From: Lentisphaeria bacterium
GTDB taxonomy: Bacteria > Verrucomicrobiota > Lentisphaeria > Victivallales > Victivallaceae
Assembly: GCA_017456285.1 (NCBI GenBank)
Contig: JAFTJQ010000072.1
Coordinates: 1-64,000, forward strand
DNA: 64,000 nucleotides
Direction of reading: 5' to 3'
This document shows positions 15,592 to 24,190 of this stretch, piece by piece (positions within the stretch are counted from its first letter, which is position 1; every line of letters starts with the position of its first letter). A program made the translations under genes and the position numbers. The notes under the pieces were generated by a model. The model saw only the letters and a program-made list of their open reading frames with translations. It had not been told where the DNA came from and did not search any database.

Positions 15592-15725
15592 ATCGGGGTA
15601 GCTCAATGGTAGAGCAGAGAAAGAGCGAGTGATCGTCGCTGAAAACGTATGGGTGAAGCGTTTTTCGGTGCAGGGATTTTCCGTCATCAGCGTCTCGTAT
15701 GTGGGTTCGACTCCCACCCCCGATG
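15592..15725 (+). ncRNA. tRNA-like RNA with a long insert in place of the anticodon loop
   Basis: Three tRNA arms are textbook: acceptor ATCGGGG (15592-15598) / CCCCGAT (15718-15724); D arm GCTC-AATGGTA-GAGC (15601-15615) after TA at 15599-15600; T arm GTGGG-TTCGACT-CCCAC (15701-15717). In the anticodon position GAGA (15617-15620) pairs with TCTC (15693-15696), but instead of 7 bases the loop holds about 70, with further stems CGCTGA (15637-15642) / TCAGCG (15687-15692) and AAAACG / CGTTTT (15642-15664). No CCA is encoded; CCCG and T6 follow. It lies 15 bases after rtcB. YrlA-type Y RNAs are known to mimic tRNA, so a tRNA-mimic Y RNA is the best guess; a tRNA with an intron is the rival. Confidence 0.65.
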
Positions 15726-15898
15726 CCCGATTTTTTAATTAAAATTAATTCGCCGCGTGATAACAATTTTATTTATTATCAAGCGGCTGCATTTTTTTAT
15801 TTTTAAAATATTTCAGAATGATTAGTTGATTTTGTGATAAGTTATGGTATATTTCATTCCACGCAGAAAATAATAATCAATAATAAAAAGAGTAGGGG

Positions 15899-15945
15899 GG
15901 CAAAGTAATTTGATTTTTGCAAAATACTTTGCTCTTTTTTATTTT
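15899..15945 (+). terminator. Intrinsic terminator downstream of the RNA repair island
   Basis: GCAAAGTAATTTG (15900-15912) pairs imperfectly with GCAAAATACTTTGC (15919-15932), followed by TCT6. It closes the rightward transcription of the island. Confidence 0.65.
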
Positions 15946-16087
15946 TCACCACAGCTATCCCATAAAAATATGAATTAAGAATGCGTCTTCCGCCGTCAGA
16001 GGCTATGGAGGACAGGGGAATTATAAATTATTGCAGGTGTTGCTCATTAAAGAACGATAAAGGGCAAGATTGAAACGGCTCGTAATT

Positions 16088-16190
16088 CTGGATTCTTCGC
16101 TTCGCTCTGAATGACGATGGGCGGACATGCCGCAATAGCAATGCAGAACCAAATCCGTCATTCAAAGGAGCGATAGCGACGAAGACCAAT
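16088..16190. repeat. Imperfect inverted repeat, MITE-like
   Basis: The left end (TTCGCTTCGCTCTGAATGACG, around 16096-16116) and the right end (CGTCATTC…GGAGCG…GACGAAG, around 16156-16186) are imperfect inverted copies about 40 bases apart. This kind of GAATGACG palindrome is a common dispersed intergenic repeat in bacteria. No transposase is present. Confidence 0.5.
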
Positions 16191-16206
16191 TTTCTAATTT
16201 TTTTTA

Positions 16207-18285
16207 TTAAATTTGCTTATAGAAGTAGAGCAAGACACTGCGTTTCGCCATTTTTTTGCGAATATAACGGAAGTCACTGCCTTTAATTCTACTTGTTGTG
16301 TTGCTTGCAAAGTCTCTTACTTCGTAAGTTGCTTCCGAATCAATCTCATTCAGTATGGCAATAAATTCATCATCTTCAGTTTCAGGACGGCTGAAAATAA
16401 GCACATATCCTGATTTTTTTGCCTCGTCATGTGCCTGCATGGCACAAAATTGCGAGAGGTCTTCAGAGTCTTTGGTGAGTTGGTAATAATTGCCGTCGAT
16501 CAATAATTGCCGCATTTCTTTGATTGCAAACAGATGCTTACGCATACTGTCAAAATCATAATCTTGCGGTATCGCTTTCAATGCAGGTGCAGTGTGCCAG
16601 AGACAACTTGCTACTCCCGTGCCGCAACCGCTTGAGAGCATAGCGTAACTGTCGCCATTGGGCATCCATGAAATTAAGCTATGCAATGGATAGACTTCAT
16701 TGAGATAGAAATTCTCCAGATGCAAGCAACTGTAATTAAAGTCCATAAATGTCTCATAATCGCTTTGGCATAACGGAAATGAGTAAGTTGCAAGCATATA
16801 ATCCAAGCGACGTCCTCCTGAAGCACAATTATCAATAATCATGTCAGGACGTTTTTCCCGCAAAGTTCTCCAGAAGCGATAGAGGTTATTGATGTGTTTC
16901 ATCTCGTGGACGCCGACTCGGTCGGGAGCATCGTGTGCTGCCCAAAATTCATAAAAGTTGATGTTTTGATCTTGGCGGTAGTATTCAATTCGCTCATTTT
17001 CAAGGAATTCCAATACCCAGTTGGTGATATGGTTGCATGCCTCATCATTGCCCAAATTATAAATTAAACTTTGGAATTGATTATCTAAAAACCATTCGGG
17101 ATGTTCTTTGATAATCGGGGAACCGCAATCACGGTGGCAACGCTCCAATTCAAACCACAACATCGTTTTAAGTCCGCATTCTCTCGCAAAATCGGCAATT
17201 TCAGACATGCCGTTCGGGTGTGCATAGTTATTAATGCGGTTGTTGCCGACTCGAATCGGCCAATCAGACGGCGGATCACCTTCCTTGAGATCGCAGAAAT
17301 GCGGACATGGTCCGTCATGGCCCTGCCAGCCCGCATCAATCCAATGTACTTCAAACGGCAACTCTTTTTCTTTGCAAAGAAGCAGGGATTTTTTCATATC
17401 TTCGGTCGGAGAACCTCCCCACGAAATCATGCTCAAAGGCGGCAAAAGGAGTTTGCCTTTGCTGTCGTATGGAGCATGATGGGTCAGCATGAAACGGCGG
17501 TGAGTATTAATGAAGTTTCGGACGGTAACATTATTTCTGAAGCCGATAAAATATCCCGGAAGACGCAAAGTTTCATTCGGTTCGACACAGAAATGGGCTC
17601 TTTGCAAACCTGAATTTACTTTCCAAGTTTTGCCGTATTTAAAAGCGTTTATGAGTGAGGTTTCACTTTTTAATGAAAAATCCGCTTTCCAGCCGCCGCT
17701 CCAGCCGACTCCGATGTCGTATCCGTTGAGGTCATCAAAGTCCACTCGGAAAAACGGCAAAGCTCTTTCGCTCGTGCGGGTTAAAGATTCTGAGTTAAGC
17801 TGAAGAGAATCCTCTCCCGGTTGCGGATACAGGCGACGGTCGATTCGAATAAAGTCGTGGGCGGTACAGAAAGTTCCCAAGTAATAACTTACTTTTAAGC
17901 GATTTCCTGCATGTGAAAAGTTAGTTTGCGGCAAGGTCATAACTCCGTAATAGGCTTGCTCCGCAATTCCTTGCAAATCGAGAGTTTTAATTTCTTCAAT
18001 AATACCGCTTTTGCTATCGCCGGAGTTATGGACAAAAGCCTCGTATTCAATGTACGGGAAATTTTTGAAAATTTTGAATTTAAGTTTGAAAGAAATTCCG
18101 CTGTCAGTCAAAAAGTATTCTAATTCGGTAAGTTCTTGGGATTCAGTTTGTCGAGTGCTGTTAATTTTGCAATCAAGTTCGGTTGAAAAAATTTGCTTTC
18201 CGTCGTAAAGAAAAGAGAATAGATTGCGTTTATTCTCCTTGAGTTCCTGCCAGAAAATATCTCTTTGTGCAAAAGACTCTTTCAT
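16207..18285 (-). CDS. GH36 family alpha-galactosidase-like enzyme
   Basis: Predicted alpha-galactosidase (melibiase) removing terminal alpha-galactose. Seen, numbering from the ATG at 18285 (692 residues): N-terminal beta-sandwich, then a TIM barrel with PFEVHWIDAGWQG, LKTMLWFELERC, nucleophile D439 in YYRQDQN, CASGGRRLDYML and acid/base D509 in LCQSDYE. The start is chosen from the GGAGAATTG ribosome site; the in-frame extension to 18465 is low-complexity. No signal peptide is seen, so it is probably cytoplasmic and handles imported oligosaccharides. The RQDQN nucleophile context differs from the KWDMN of classical GH36, so substrate may differ. It is transcribed away from the main glycan cluster. 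Confidence 0.85.
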   Translation of the reverse strand: MKESFAQRDIFWQELKENKRNLFSFLYDGKQIFSTELDCKINSTRQTESQELTELEYFLTDSGISFKLKFKIFKNFPYIEYEAFVHNSGDSKSGIIEEIKTLDLQGIAEQAYYGVMTLPQTNFSHAGNRLKVSYYLGTFCTAHDFIRIDRRLYPQPGEDSLQLNSESLTRTSERALPFFRVDFDDLNGYDIGVGWSGGWKADFSLKSETSLINAFKYGKTWKVNSGLQRAHFCVEPNETLRLPGYFIGFRNNVTVRNFINTHRRFMLTHHAPYDSKGKLLLPPLSMISWGGSPTEDMKKSLLLCKEKELPFEVHWIDAGWQGHDGPCPHFCDLKEGDPPSDWPIRVGNNRINNYAHPNGMSEIADFARECGLKTMLWFELERCHRDCGSPIIKEHPEWFLDNQFQSLIYNLGNDEACNHITNWVLEFLENERIEYYRQDQNINFYEFWAAHDAPDRVGVHEMKHINNLYRFWRTLREKRPDMIIDNCASGGRRLDYMLATYSFPLCQSDYETFMDFNYSCLHLENFYLNEVYPLHSLISWMPNGDSYAMLSSGCGTGVASCLWHTAPALKAIPQDYDFDSMRKHLFAIKEMRQLLIDGNYYQLTKDSEDLSQFCAMQAHDEAKKSGYVLIFSRPETEDDEFIAILNEIDSEATYEVRDFASNTTSRIKGSDFRYIRKKMAKRSVLLYFYKQI

Positions 18286-18310
18286 ACAATTCTCCTTTTT
18301 TTTGGGGGGT

Positions 18311-18391
18311 GGATTTTGTGAATAATTTTCATTGTGACTATAATTTAACATGATAAAAAACTTTTTCAAGGTAGATTTTGTGAATAATGTT
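18311..18391. repeat. Direct repeat in the divergent GH36/prepilin promoter region
   Basis: GATTTTGTGAATAAT occurs twice (about 18312-18326 and 18374-18388), 62 bases apart, between divergent genes. It may be a paired regulator site. A plus-strand promoter match TTGTGA-17-TATAAT (18316-18344) overlaps the first copy. Confidence 0.45.
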
Positions 18392-18535
18392 AAATATTCA
18401 ATTAAAAAATCATTTTCTACAAAATTATAATTATAATTTATAAATAAAATCTTTTGTATTTTCAATTTTTTAAACTATATTTATTATAAGTGATTATTTT
18501 CAGCCATAAAAAATTAACTTCTTCAGGAGAAAATT

Positions 18536-19306
18536 ATGAAAAAAAATTATTTTACTTTTAAGGAATTTTGTGTAATTATTTTCACTGTTTCAATTGCAGC
18601 AACTTTGGTTTTTTCTGCATACAGTGAGCAATTGAATATCAGCAAAAAAACTATCTGCTCTGCAAATTTACAGCGGCTTTATTCTGCAATGCAGTCTTAC
18701 GCAAATGACAATGATGGGTATTCATTCAGTTATCTTTCTAATGGTTCACTATGGTGCAGTGCCAGTGCGTATATCAGATTAGTGCCGTATGTGAATACTC
18801 AAGTTGCACTCTCATCCTTGCTTAAAATGAACTCAAATCAGCGAGATAACTTGTGTCCTAAAGAGTTTATTTGTCCTGATGTAACTCCGGCAAAAGGCAA
18901 TTTTGTTTCCCAATATGCCTATGCTTTGCCATACAGTTTCAAACACCAAACTCCGTACAGGCTTTTTGCTCACACTCAATGGAAAAGTCCAAACGGGTTA
19001 ATTAAATATGCTCCGGCAAATTTAATCATTGCCGGCGACAGTCAAGTTTGTAATAATAATTACAGTGCAAAAAATTTCCGTGCGGTAAATCTCTCTCATG
19101 AAAAATCTGAAATCGGTTGTTCAATTCTCAAACTCCGCCATGATAATGAGTGCAATGTAGTGATGCTTGACGGAAGTTGTCAGAGTGCAAATGAAGATGC
19201 TCTTTTTGATGACAAAGCGTTGCCGGTTATGAATTCACGGGGAATTTTAGTCGCTAATAGCCTTACAGCGATTTTTTCAGCTGATAACGAGATAATCAAT
19301 TACTAA
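18536..19306 (+). CDS. Degenerate prepilin-like protein
   Basis: A 256-residue exported or membrane-held protein. It starts like the pseudopilins of this genome (NYFTFKEF then a hydrophobic helix, compare YFTLIEL at 38630), with the conserved Glu five residues after the presumed cleavage site kept but the helix much changed. The body has ICSANLQRLYSAMQSYANDNDGY, like the CVNNQKQ…Y…DNGD block of the others, and a VVMLDGSCQ segment in place of FADGHV. It probably belongs to the DUF1559-like prepilin group, perhaps a pilus-like or surface display component. It is 19 bases upstream of a secreted GH42-like gene, so co-transcribed. GGAG precedes the ATG. Confidence 0.65.
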   Translation: MKKNYFTFKEFCVIIFTVSIAATLVFSAYSEQLNISKKTICSANLQRLYSAMQSYANDNDGYSFSYLSNGSLWCSASAYIRLVPYVNTQVALSSLLKMNSNQRDNLCPKEFICPDVTPAKGNFVSQYAYALPYSFKHQTPYRLFAHTQWKSPNGLIKYAPANLIIAGDSQVCNNNYSAKNFRAVNLSHEKSEIGCSILKLRHDNECNVVMLDGSCQSANEDALFDDKALPVMNSRGILVANSLTAIFSADNEIINY

Positions 19307-19325
19307 ATTTTAAGGATATATTTGC

Positions 19326-21506
19326 ATGAAATTTTTTCAAAAAATATTAAGTGTACTCTTGTTGTCTCTATTTGCACTCTCGGTGATTGGTGCAACTAAG
19401 TCAGAAATTACCCGCAAAAATGGCAAAGTGCAATTTCTGATTAATAACAAAGTGTATGAACCAATTTTGTATAACTACCCCTACAAATGGCCAATGCAGA
19501 AAGAGGCTTTTCGTCGTGAATTGGAGATGTTCAGAAATGCTGATGTGCATTTGTACACGGTCTGTTTTCAGCTTCATGAATTTGTAACTTGGCCTGATGG
19601 CTCAAATAAACAGTGTTTTGCGCCTGATAAAAAGGTGGCACTTTTTGAGGTAGATAAGCGAATTAAAGATGCCTTGGATGCCGATCCAAATGCGTACATT
19701 ATGTTTGCTATTACTGCTGGGTATCACACAATTTGGTGGGAAAAGGCACACCCGGAGGAGTGTATTGCTTATCCAAATACAGAGGTTGATTATAGCTGTA
19801 ATTATGATGGGGGCAACTACATTACCCCAAGTATGGCAAGTAAAGTTTGGCGAAAAGATTTGTGTGATGTTATTGCACAAGTTTGCGAACAGATAAAAAA
19901 ATCTCCTTATGGAGACAGAGTTTTTGCGATAAGAATTGACTTCGGCTCTTCGAGAGAGTGGTTTCTCAATGGCTTCGACTATGATTTGCAGCCAGATGTA
20001 TCCAAACCGATGTTGGAGGCATTCAGAGCCTATCTGAAAGAAAAGTACGGCACAGTTGAGAATTTGCGCAAAAACTGGAGCAATGACAGTGTAACATTTG
20101 AGACAGCTCAAATCCCGTCGCCAAGAAAACGCAGAAAAACTTCTGCTGGATCACTTCGCCACCCAATAGTTGAGGGTGATGTGCTTGATTATCTGGAAAC
20201 AATTCAGAAAGAAGCATTTGATTTGCAAATAGCATGCAACAAGGTTGCCAAAGAAGCCTTTGACGGCAGATTATTAGTTGGTAATTACAGCGGATATTTT
20301 GGCGGAATTCACATGGGCGCGGAACACCGTCAAACTCTGAATTATGAGCGTTTGATGAGTGATTATGTTGATTTCCAGATTGCTCCGCCGATGTACAATG
20401 ATGAATTTCGTGGCATGGGCGCACCGAGTTTAAGTCAGGCAACTTCTGATTCTCATAAACTTTACGGAAAAATGTCAATTTTGGAGAATGATACCCGTAC
20501 TCATTTGGAGAAGGGCAAATTCCAGAAGTTTGCCAATAATCAAGCTGAATCAAATGCTTTGCTTATGCGTGATTTCGGAATGACTCTCGCCAAAGATACT
20601 GGCATGTGGTTTTTGGATTTCGGGCGTGATTTCTATGATACAAATGAATTTAGAAAACTTTTCCAAGAGATGACTGCCATCAAAAAACTCCCAGCAACTG
20701 GCAAAAGTACTGCCCGCGTTGCGGTAGTTGCCAATTATGGAAATTTGCTCAATATGTGCATTAAAAGATGGGATCCTATGGCGTATATTGCAGTAAGCCG
20801 TCTCCTTTTGGAGTTAAGTTACAGCGGAGTGGCGTGGGATTGCATATCGATTGAGGACTTGAAAGTCGCACGTGATTACGATGTTTACTTTTTCCCGAAT
20901 TCATTTTATTTGAATGATAATGACCGATTGTTGATTGAGAAGTTGAAGCAAAAGGGCAACAAGACTTTTGTTTGGACTTTTGCGCCAGGTTGGCTCTCTG
21001 ACAAGGGTGATGATTTGCAAGGCATTGAGCAAGTCAGTTCATTCAAGGTAAAAGTTATCGACAAGCAAATTGCCGATAGAACTATTAAATTAACTGCAAA
21101 TAATAAAATTATTCAGCACAAGTTATTGAAGGTTGGTCCGTTTTTTGCGATTGAAAATGCAGATAAAAAAATTGGTGCCACTGATAATTGTGTCTCTATC
21201 GGAGTTAGAAAAGATGATACTAATACACATTATCTTACTTCGGTAGGACTCTATCCCGGCGAGGTGGTACGACAAATTCTCGCAGATGCCAAGGTGCATA
21301 TTTACTGTGATAATCCCAAAGATATTATTTTTGCGAATAATGATTTTTTAACTCACCATACCGCAAATGGCGGAGAGACTGAAATTAAATTACCGACTCT
21401 CAAAAAGGTAAAAATGGTCTATCCGAAGGAGCAGGATTTTGGTGAAACACAACTCATTAAATTTACCGCAGAACCTAAATCAACAACGATATTTTATTTG
21501 AAATAA
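19326..21506 (+). CDS. Secreted GH42-like glycoside hydrolase
   Basis: A 726-residue protein with a signal peptide (SVLLLSLFALSVIGA, cleavage near residue 23), a TIM-barrel part (about 40-460) resembling clan GH-A beta-galactosidases (FRRELEMFRNADVHLYTVCF; FAIRIDFGSSREW; YGKMSILENDTRTH), and a C-terminal amidotransferase-like trimerisation part (ARVAVVANYGNLLN onward). Candidate catalytic residues are the Glu in SSREW and the Glu in ILENDTR, by analogy only. Likely acts outside the cytoplasm on a beta-galactoside or related glycan. It lies between the degenerate prepilin gene and a GH51 gene. Exact family could be GH42 or a newer relative. Confidence 0.7.
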   Translation: MKFFQKILSVLLLSLFALSVIGATKSEITRKNGKVQFLINNKVYEPILYNYPYKWPMQKEAFRRELEMFRNADVHLYTVCFQLHEFVTWPDGSNKQCFAPDKKVALFEVDKRIKDALDADPNAYIMFAITAGYHTIWWEKAHPEECIAYPNTEVDYSCNYDGGNYITPSMASKVWRKDLCDVIAQVCEQIKKSPYGDRVFAIRIDFGSSREWFLNGFDYDLQPDVSKPMLEAFRAYLKEKYGTVENLRKNWSNDSVTFETAQIPSPRKRRKTSAGSLRHPIVEGDVLDYLETIQKEAFDLQIACNKVAKEAFDGRLLVGNYSGYFGGIHMGAEHRQTLNYERLMSDYVDFQIAPPMYNDEFRGMGAPSLSQATSDSHKLYGKMSILENDTRTHLEKGKFQKFANNQAESNALLMRDFGMTLAKDTGMWFLDFGRDFYDTNEFRKLFQEMTAIKKLPATGKSTARVAVVANYGNLLNMCIKRWDPMAYIAVSRLLLELSYSGVAWDCISIEDLKVARDYDVYFFPNSFYLNDNDRLLIEKLKQKGNKTFVWTFAPGWLSDKGDDLQGIEQVSSFKVKVIDKQIADRTIKLTANNKIIQHKLLKVGPFFAIENADKKIGATDNCVSIGVRKDDTNTHYLTSVGLYPGEVVRQILADAKVHIYCDNPKDIIFANNDFLTHHTANGGETEIKLPTLKKVKMVYPKEQDFGETQLIKFTAEPKSTTIFYLK

Positions 21507-21530
21507 TTGATATATTTTAAGGAAATAAAA

Positions 21531-23003
21531 ATGGCAAAAGTAAAAATTCAAAAAAAAGAAAAATATAAAATTTCTCCATATTTGTTCATGCAATTTGCTG
21601 AACCATTGGGAAGTTCTGATAGTTCTATTGATGCAGCATGGGATTGGGTCAATGAGTCATGGCAGCCGGGAGCAGTGGAAATGGTAAAAAAACTTGCTCC
21701 GCCGATGATTCGCTGGGGTGGATGTTTCGCAAGTTATTACCACTGGTACGAGGCAGTAGGTTCACAAAAAGACCGTGTCCCCATGTTGAATTTGTGTTGG
21801 GATGGATATTATGCAAATATGGTTGGTACTTGTGAACTTGCCGAGTTGGCAAAAGAGGTTAATAGTGAATTGCTTTTTTGCGTGAATTTCGAGTCTGACG
21901 GACGTAAGCACTGGGCTTACCCTCGTCCCGATATGAATCGACTCGGTGATGCGGATGAAGCGGCTGATTGGGTGCGTTACTGCAATGATCCTGATGATGC
22001 CAGACGTCAGAGCCACGGTTATAAAGAGCCTTTTAATATCAAATATTGGCAAATCGGTAATGAGACAAGTTACGATGTCAGAGGTTTTAATGCCGATGAA
22101 AATGCGGCACTTGCACCGAAGTTTATTAATAAAATGCGTGAAGTTGACCAGAGTTTGAAATTTATTATCTGGGGTGACGGATTTAATACTGATTGGCGTC
22201 CTCGTTATAAAGAAGGTTTAACTTGTGATTGGACGGAGAAAGTTTGTGAAAGTACACAGGATAGCAATCACTTGGTTGCTTTCCACAATCACTTCGGCGA
22301 TACTCCTGCGTATGCGGTTTTGGAGGGAATGAATTATCGACTGGATGCGGATGCTACTTGGGAAGCAACTTTGCTTGCGGCAGTGGATTTTGAGGATAGA
22401 ATCAAGTATATGCGTAACTCCGTTGCGCCATACAATAATAAATTGGCAATCACCGAGGGACATTTTATTATCAGAGGTCGTCATAGAGGGGATTATCTCT
22501 CTTCTTGGTATGCGGGAATTGCTTATGCGAGATGCGTTAATGTCTTGCAACGTCATGCTGATGTGGTGGAAATTGCAACTTTGGCAGACTTTATGGGAAC
22601 TCGTTGGCAAAATAATGCAATTATGCTGCCAAGTCCGTGGAGCAACGGCGGAGAACCTTACTTCCTGCCTGCGGGTACAATTATGCGTTTAATGAGTCAG
22701 CATATCGGCAAATTTGCTGTTGATGTGGAAGCTGATAATAATATTGATGCTTGTGCAAGTTGCGACGGCAATAAATACTATTTGCACTTAATTAATCTAA
22801 ACCGCACCGAAGCACAGAAAATTGAATTGTCTGTCGGTGGCGAAAATGTTGTGCCGAAGCGAATTTTGGAAATTTCGAATGATCCGACTGATGAGGTATG
22901 TGTTTTAACTCCGAATATTTTTGAGCCGAAAGAAGTTAAAGTTGATAGTTGTTATTATACCTTGCCTGCTGCCGCAGTTGCAGTAGTTGAGTTTGAACTT
23001 TAA
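21531..23003 (+). CDS. GH51-like alpha-L-arabinofuranosidase
   Basis: Retaining exo-enzyme releasing arabinofuranose from arabinan, arabinoxylan or pectin side chains. Seen: TIM barrel with PPMIRWGGCFASYYHW, acid/base E178 in YWQIGNETSYD and nucleophile E309 in AITEGHF, followed by a C-terminal beta-sandwich (YLHLINLNRTEAQKIELSV). 490 residues from the ATG at 21531, which has AAGGAAAT upstream; the slightly longer frame from 21507 has no support. There is no signal peptide, so it is cytoplasmic, as usual for GH51. It is 24 bases after the GH42-like gene and 27 before the nucleoside hydrolase-like gene. Confidence 0.85.
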   Translation: MAKVKIQKKEKYKISPYLFMQFAEPLGSSDSSIDAAWDWVNESWQPGAVEMVKKLAPPMIRWGGCFASYYHWYEAVGSQKDRVPMLNLCWDGYYANMVGTCELAELAKEVNSELLFCVNFESDGRKHWAYPRPDMNRLGDADEAADWVRYCNDPDDARRQSHGYKEPFNIKYWQIGNETSYDVRGFNADENAALAPKFINKMREVDQSLKFIIWGDGFNTDWRPRYKEGLTCDWTEKVCESTQDSNHLVAFHNHFGDTPAYAVLEGMNYRLDADATWEATLLAAVDFEDRIKYMRNSVAPYNNKLAITEGHFIIRGRHRGDYLSSWYAGIAYARCVNVLQRHADVVEIATLADFMGTRWQNNAIMLPSPWSNGGEPYFLPAGTIMRLMSQHIGKFAVDVEADNNIDACASCDGNKYYLHLINLNRTEAQKIELSVGGENVVPKRILEISNDPTDEVCVLTPNIFEPKEVKVDSCYYTLPAAAVAVVEFEL

Positions 23004-23030
23004 TTAGTGAAAAATCAGGATAAGTGATAT

Positions 23031-23918
23031 ATGAAGCACTTTATTTTAGGGACGGATTGGTGGTCAGATTGTGATGATGCAGTTGCCTTGAGATTACTTC
23101 TGAATTTGCATAAAGCCAAGAAAATTTCACTTGATGCAATTATTGTTAATGCCTGTATGGAGTATTCTGCTGCAGGTATGGACGGATTTTTGACTCTTTC
23201 AGGAGTGGAAATTCCGATCGGAATTGACAAAGAGGGAACTGATTTTTACGGCAAAGGATTATATCAGGAGCGATTGGCGAAATCAGCAAAAAATATTAAA
23301 TCAAATGATGATGCCGAAGACCCGATAAAACTTTATCGGAGAGTTTTGGCAAATTCAAGCGAAAAAGTTCATATCCTCGAAATCGGATTTTCACAGGTTT
23401 TGGCTAATTTGCTTAAAAGCGAAGCCGATGAAATTTCACCTTTGAGCGGAGTTGAACTGGTCAGAGAAAAGGTTGAGCAGTTGTGGATTATGGCTGGCAA
23501 ATGGGGATTCCCGGAGGGGGCGAAAGAACACAATTTTTGCAATAATTTACGGGCGTCGCAGGCGGCGGAATATCTTTGCAAATATTGGTCAAGTCCGATT
23601 ACTTTTTTGGGCTGGGAAATCGGTAATACTGTTATTACCGGAACGAAACTCGACCATAGTGATTTTCTCTATCAAGCTATGTGTGATGCGGGATATCCTA
23701 ATGGGCGTTGTTCCTGGGACCCGATGTTGGTACTGCTCGGAACTTCAGGTGATTTGACGGCGGAGGGGTACGATTGCGTTTATGGTCAGGCGAGAGTTGA
23801 CGGCGAGAACGGCATGAATTACTTTACGGAATCGGCTGATGGCAAGCACCGTTATGTCAAAAAAGTCAAGCCGGATGAATTTTATGTGGATAGGATTGAT
23901 TCAATGATTAATTTGTAA
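23031..23918 (+). CDS. Nucleoside hydrolase-like protein (IUNH superfamily)
   Basis: A 295-residue member of the inosine-uridine nucleoside hydrolase fold. Seen: the N-terminal calcium-binding aspartate cluster (LGTDWWSDCDDAVAL, with D9, D13, D15, D16), IMAGKWGF in the middle, and a C-terminal WDPMLVLLG segment that supplies the last metal ligand. The family cleaves N-ribosides, but the placement behind an arabinofuranosidase and before alpha-galactosidase suggests it might act on another pentofuranoside. Ribosome site is weak. It is the last gene of the run that begins at 18536. Confidence 0.8.
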   Translation: MKHFILGTDWWSDCDDAVALRLLLNLHKAKKISLDAIIVNACMEYSAAGMDGFLTLSGVEIPIGIDKEGTDFYGKGLYQERLAKSAKNIKSNDDAEDPIKLYRRVLANSSEKVHILEIGFSQVLANLLKSEADEISPLSGVELVREKVEQLWIMAGKWGFPEGAKEHNFCNNLRASQAAEYLCKYWSSPITFLGWEIGNTVITGTKLDHSDFLYQAMCDAGYPNGRCSWDPMLVLLGTSGDLTAEGYDCVYGQARVDGENGMNYFTESADGKHRYVKKVKPDEFYVDRIDSMINL

Positions 23919-24190
23919 TTATCTGAAAAATAAAATTCATGGATTATCGGTTGTCGCGAAGGAATTTTTTTGGAGCGGCATTTACAGAAAAAACATTATC
24001 CACCTTTGCATTTTTCGTAAAGGTGGATAAATTTTTTTTAAAAACTTGCATTTTTAGCGGATTGTTACAATTATTTGTCATTTTGTCTCTTGTGTTTTTT
24101 ATTTTATATGGTATATTTATTAGCGTGACTGATATTGTGCAAAATATAATTATTTTAAATTTATAATTATTGGTATAGAAAAGGATGAAA
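23919..24190 (+). other. Spacer with shared promoter A
   Basis: Holds a small hairpin (TATCCACCTTT…AAAGGTGGATAA, about 23998-24029) that could end the upstream run, and the shared promoter element at 24046-24117. No gene: a 75-codon frame here overlaps the promoter and is rejected. Confidence 0.6.
24046..24117 (+). promoter_or_regulatory. Shared glycan promoter element, copy A
   Basis: TTGCATTTTTAGCGG-ATTGTTACA-… through TTTTGTCTCTTG, then -35 TTGTGT (24090-24095), 16 bases, -10 TATATT (24112-24117). The block aligns base for base with copies at 38327 and 40804. It lies about 74 bases before the GH36 gene start. The conserved part just upstream of -35 is where an activator would bind. Confidence 0.65.

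Larger units (their letters stand above)
15726..16206. other. Gene-free spacer after the RNA repair island
   Basis: No gene. It holds the T6 end of the tRNA-like RNA (15731-15736), an AT-rich stretch, a strong hairpin terminator (15899-15945) and a MITE-like inverted repeat (16088-16190) next to the convergent end of the GH36 gene. Confidence 0.6.

Noticed and set aside
15592-15725. Calling this an ordinary tRNA
   Set aside because: No seven-base anticodon loop can be drawn, the interval between the D and T arms is about 85 bases, and no CCA is encoded.
18286-18465. N-terminal extension of the first GH36 protein
   Set aside because: Sixty low-complexity residues with no family similarity; a good ribosome site precedes the ATG at 18285.
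23939-24166. A 75-codon plus-strand frame upstream of the second GH36 gene
   Set aside because: It overlaps the shared promoter element, whose DNA is conserved at two other non-coding sites; the product is low-complexity and lacks a ribosome site.
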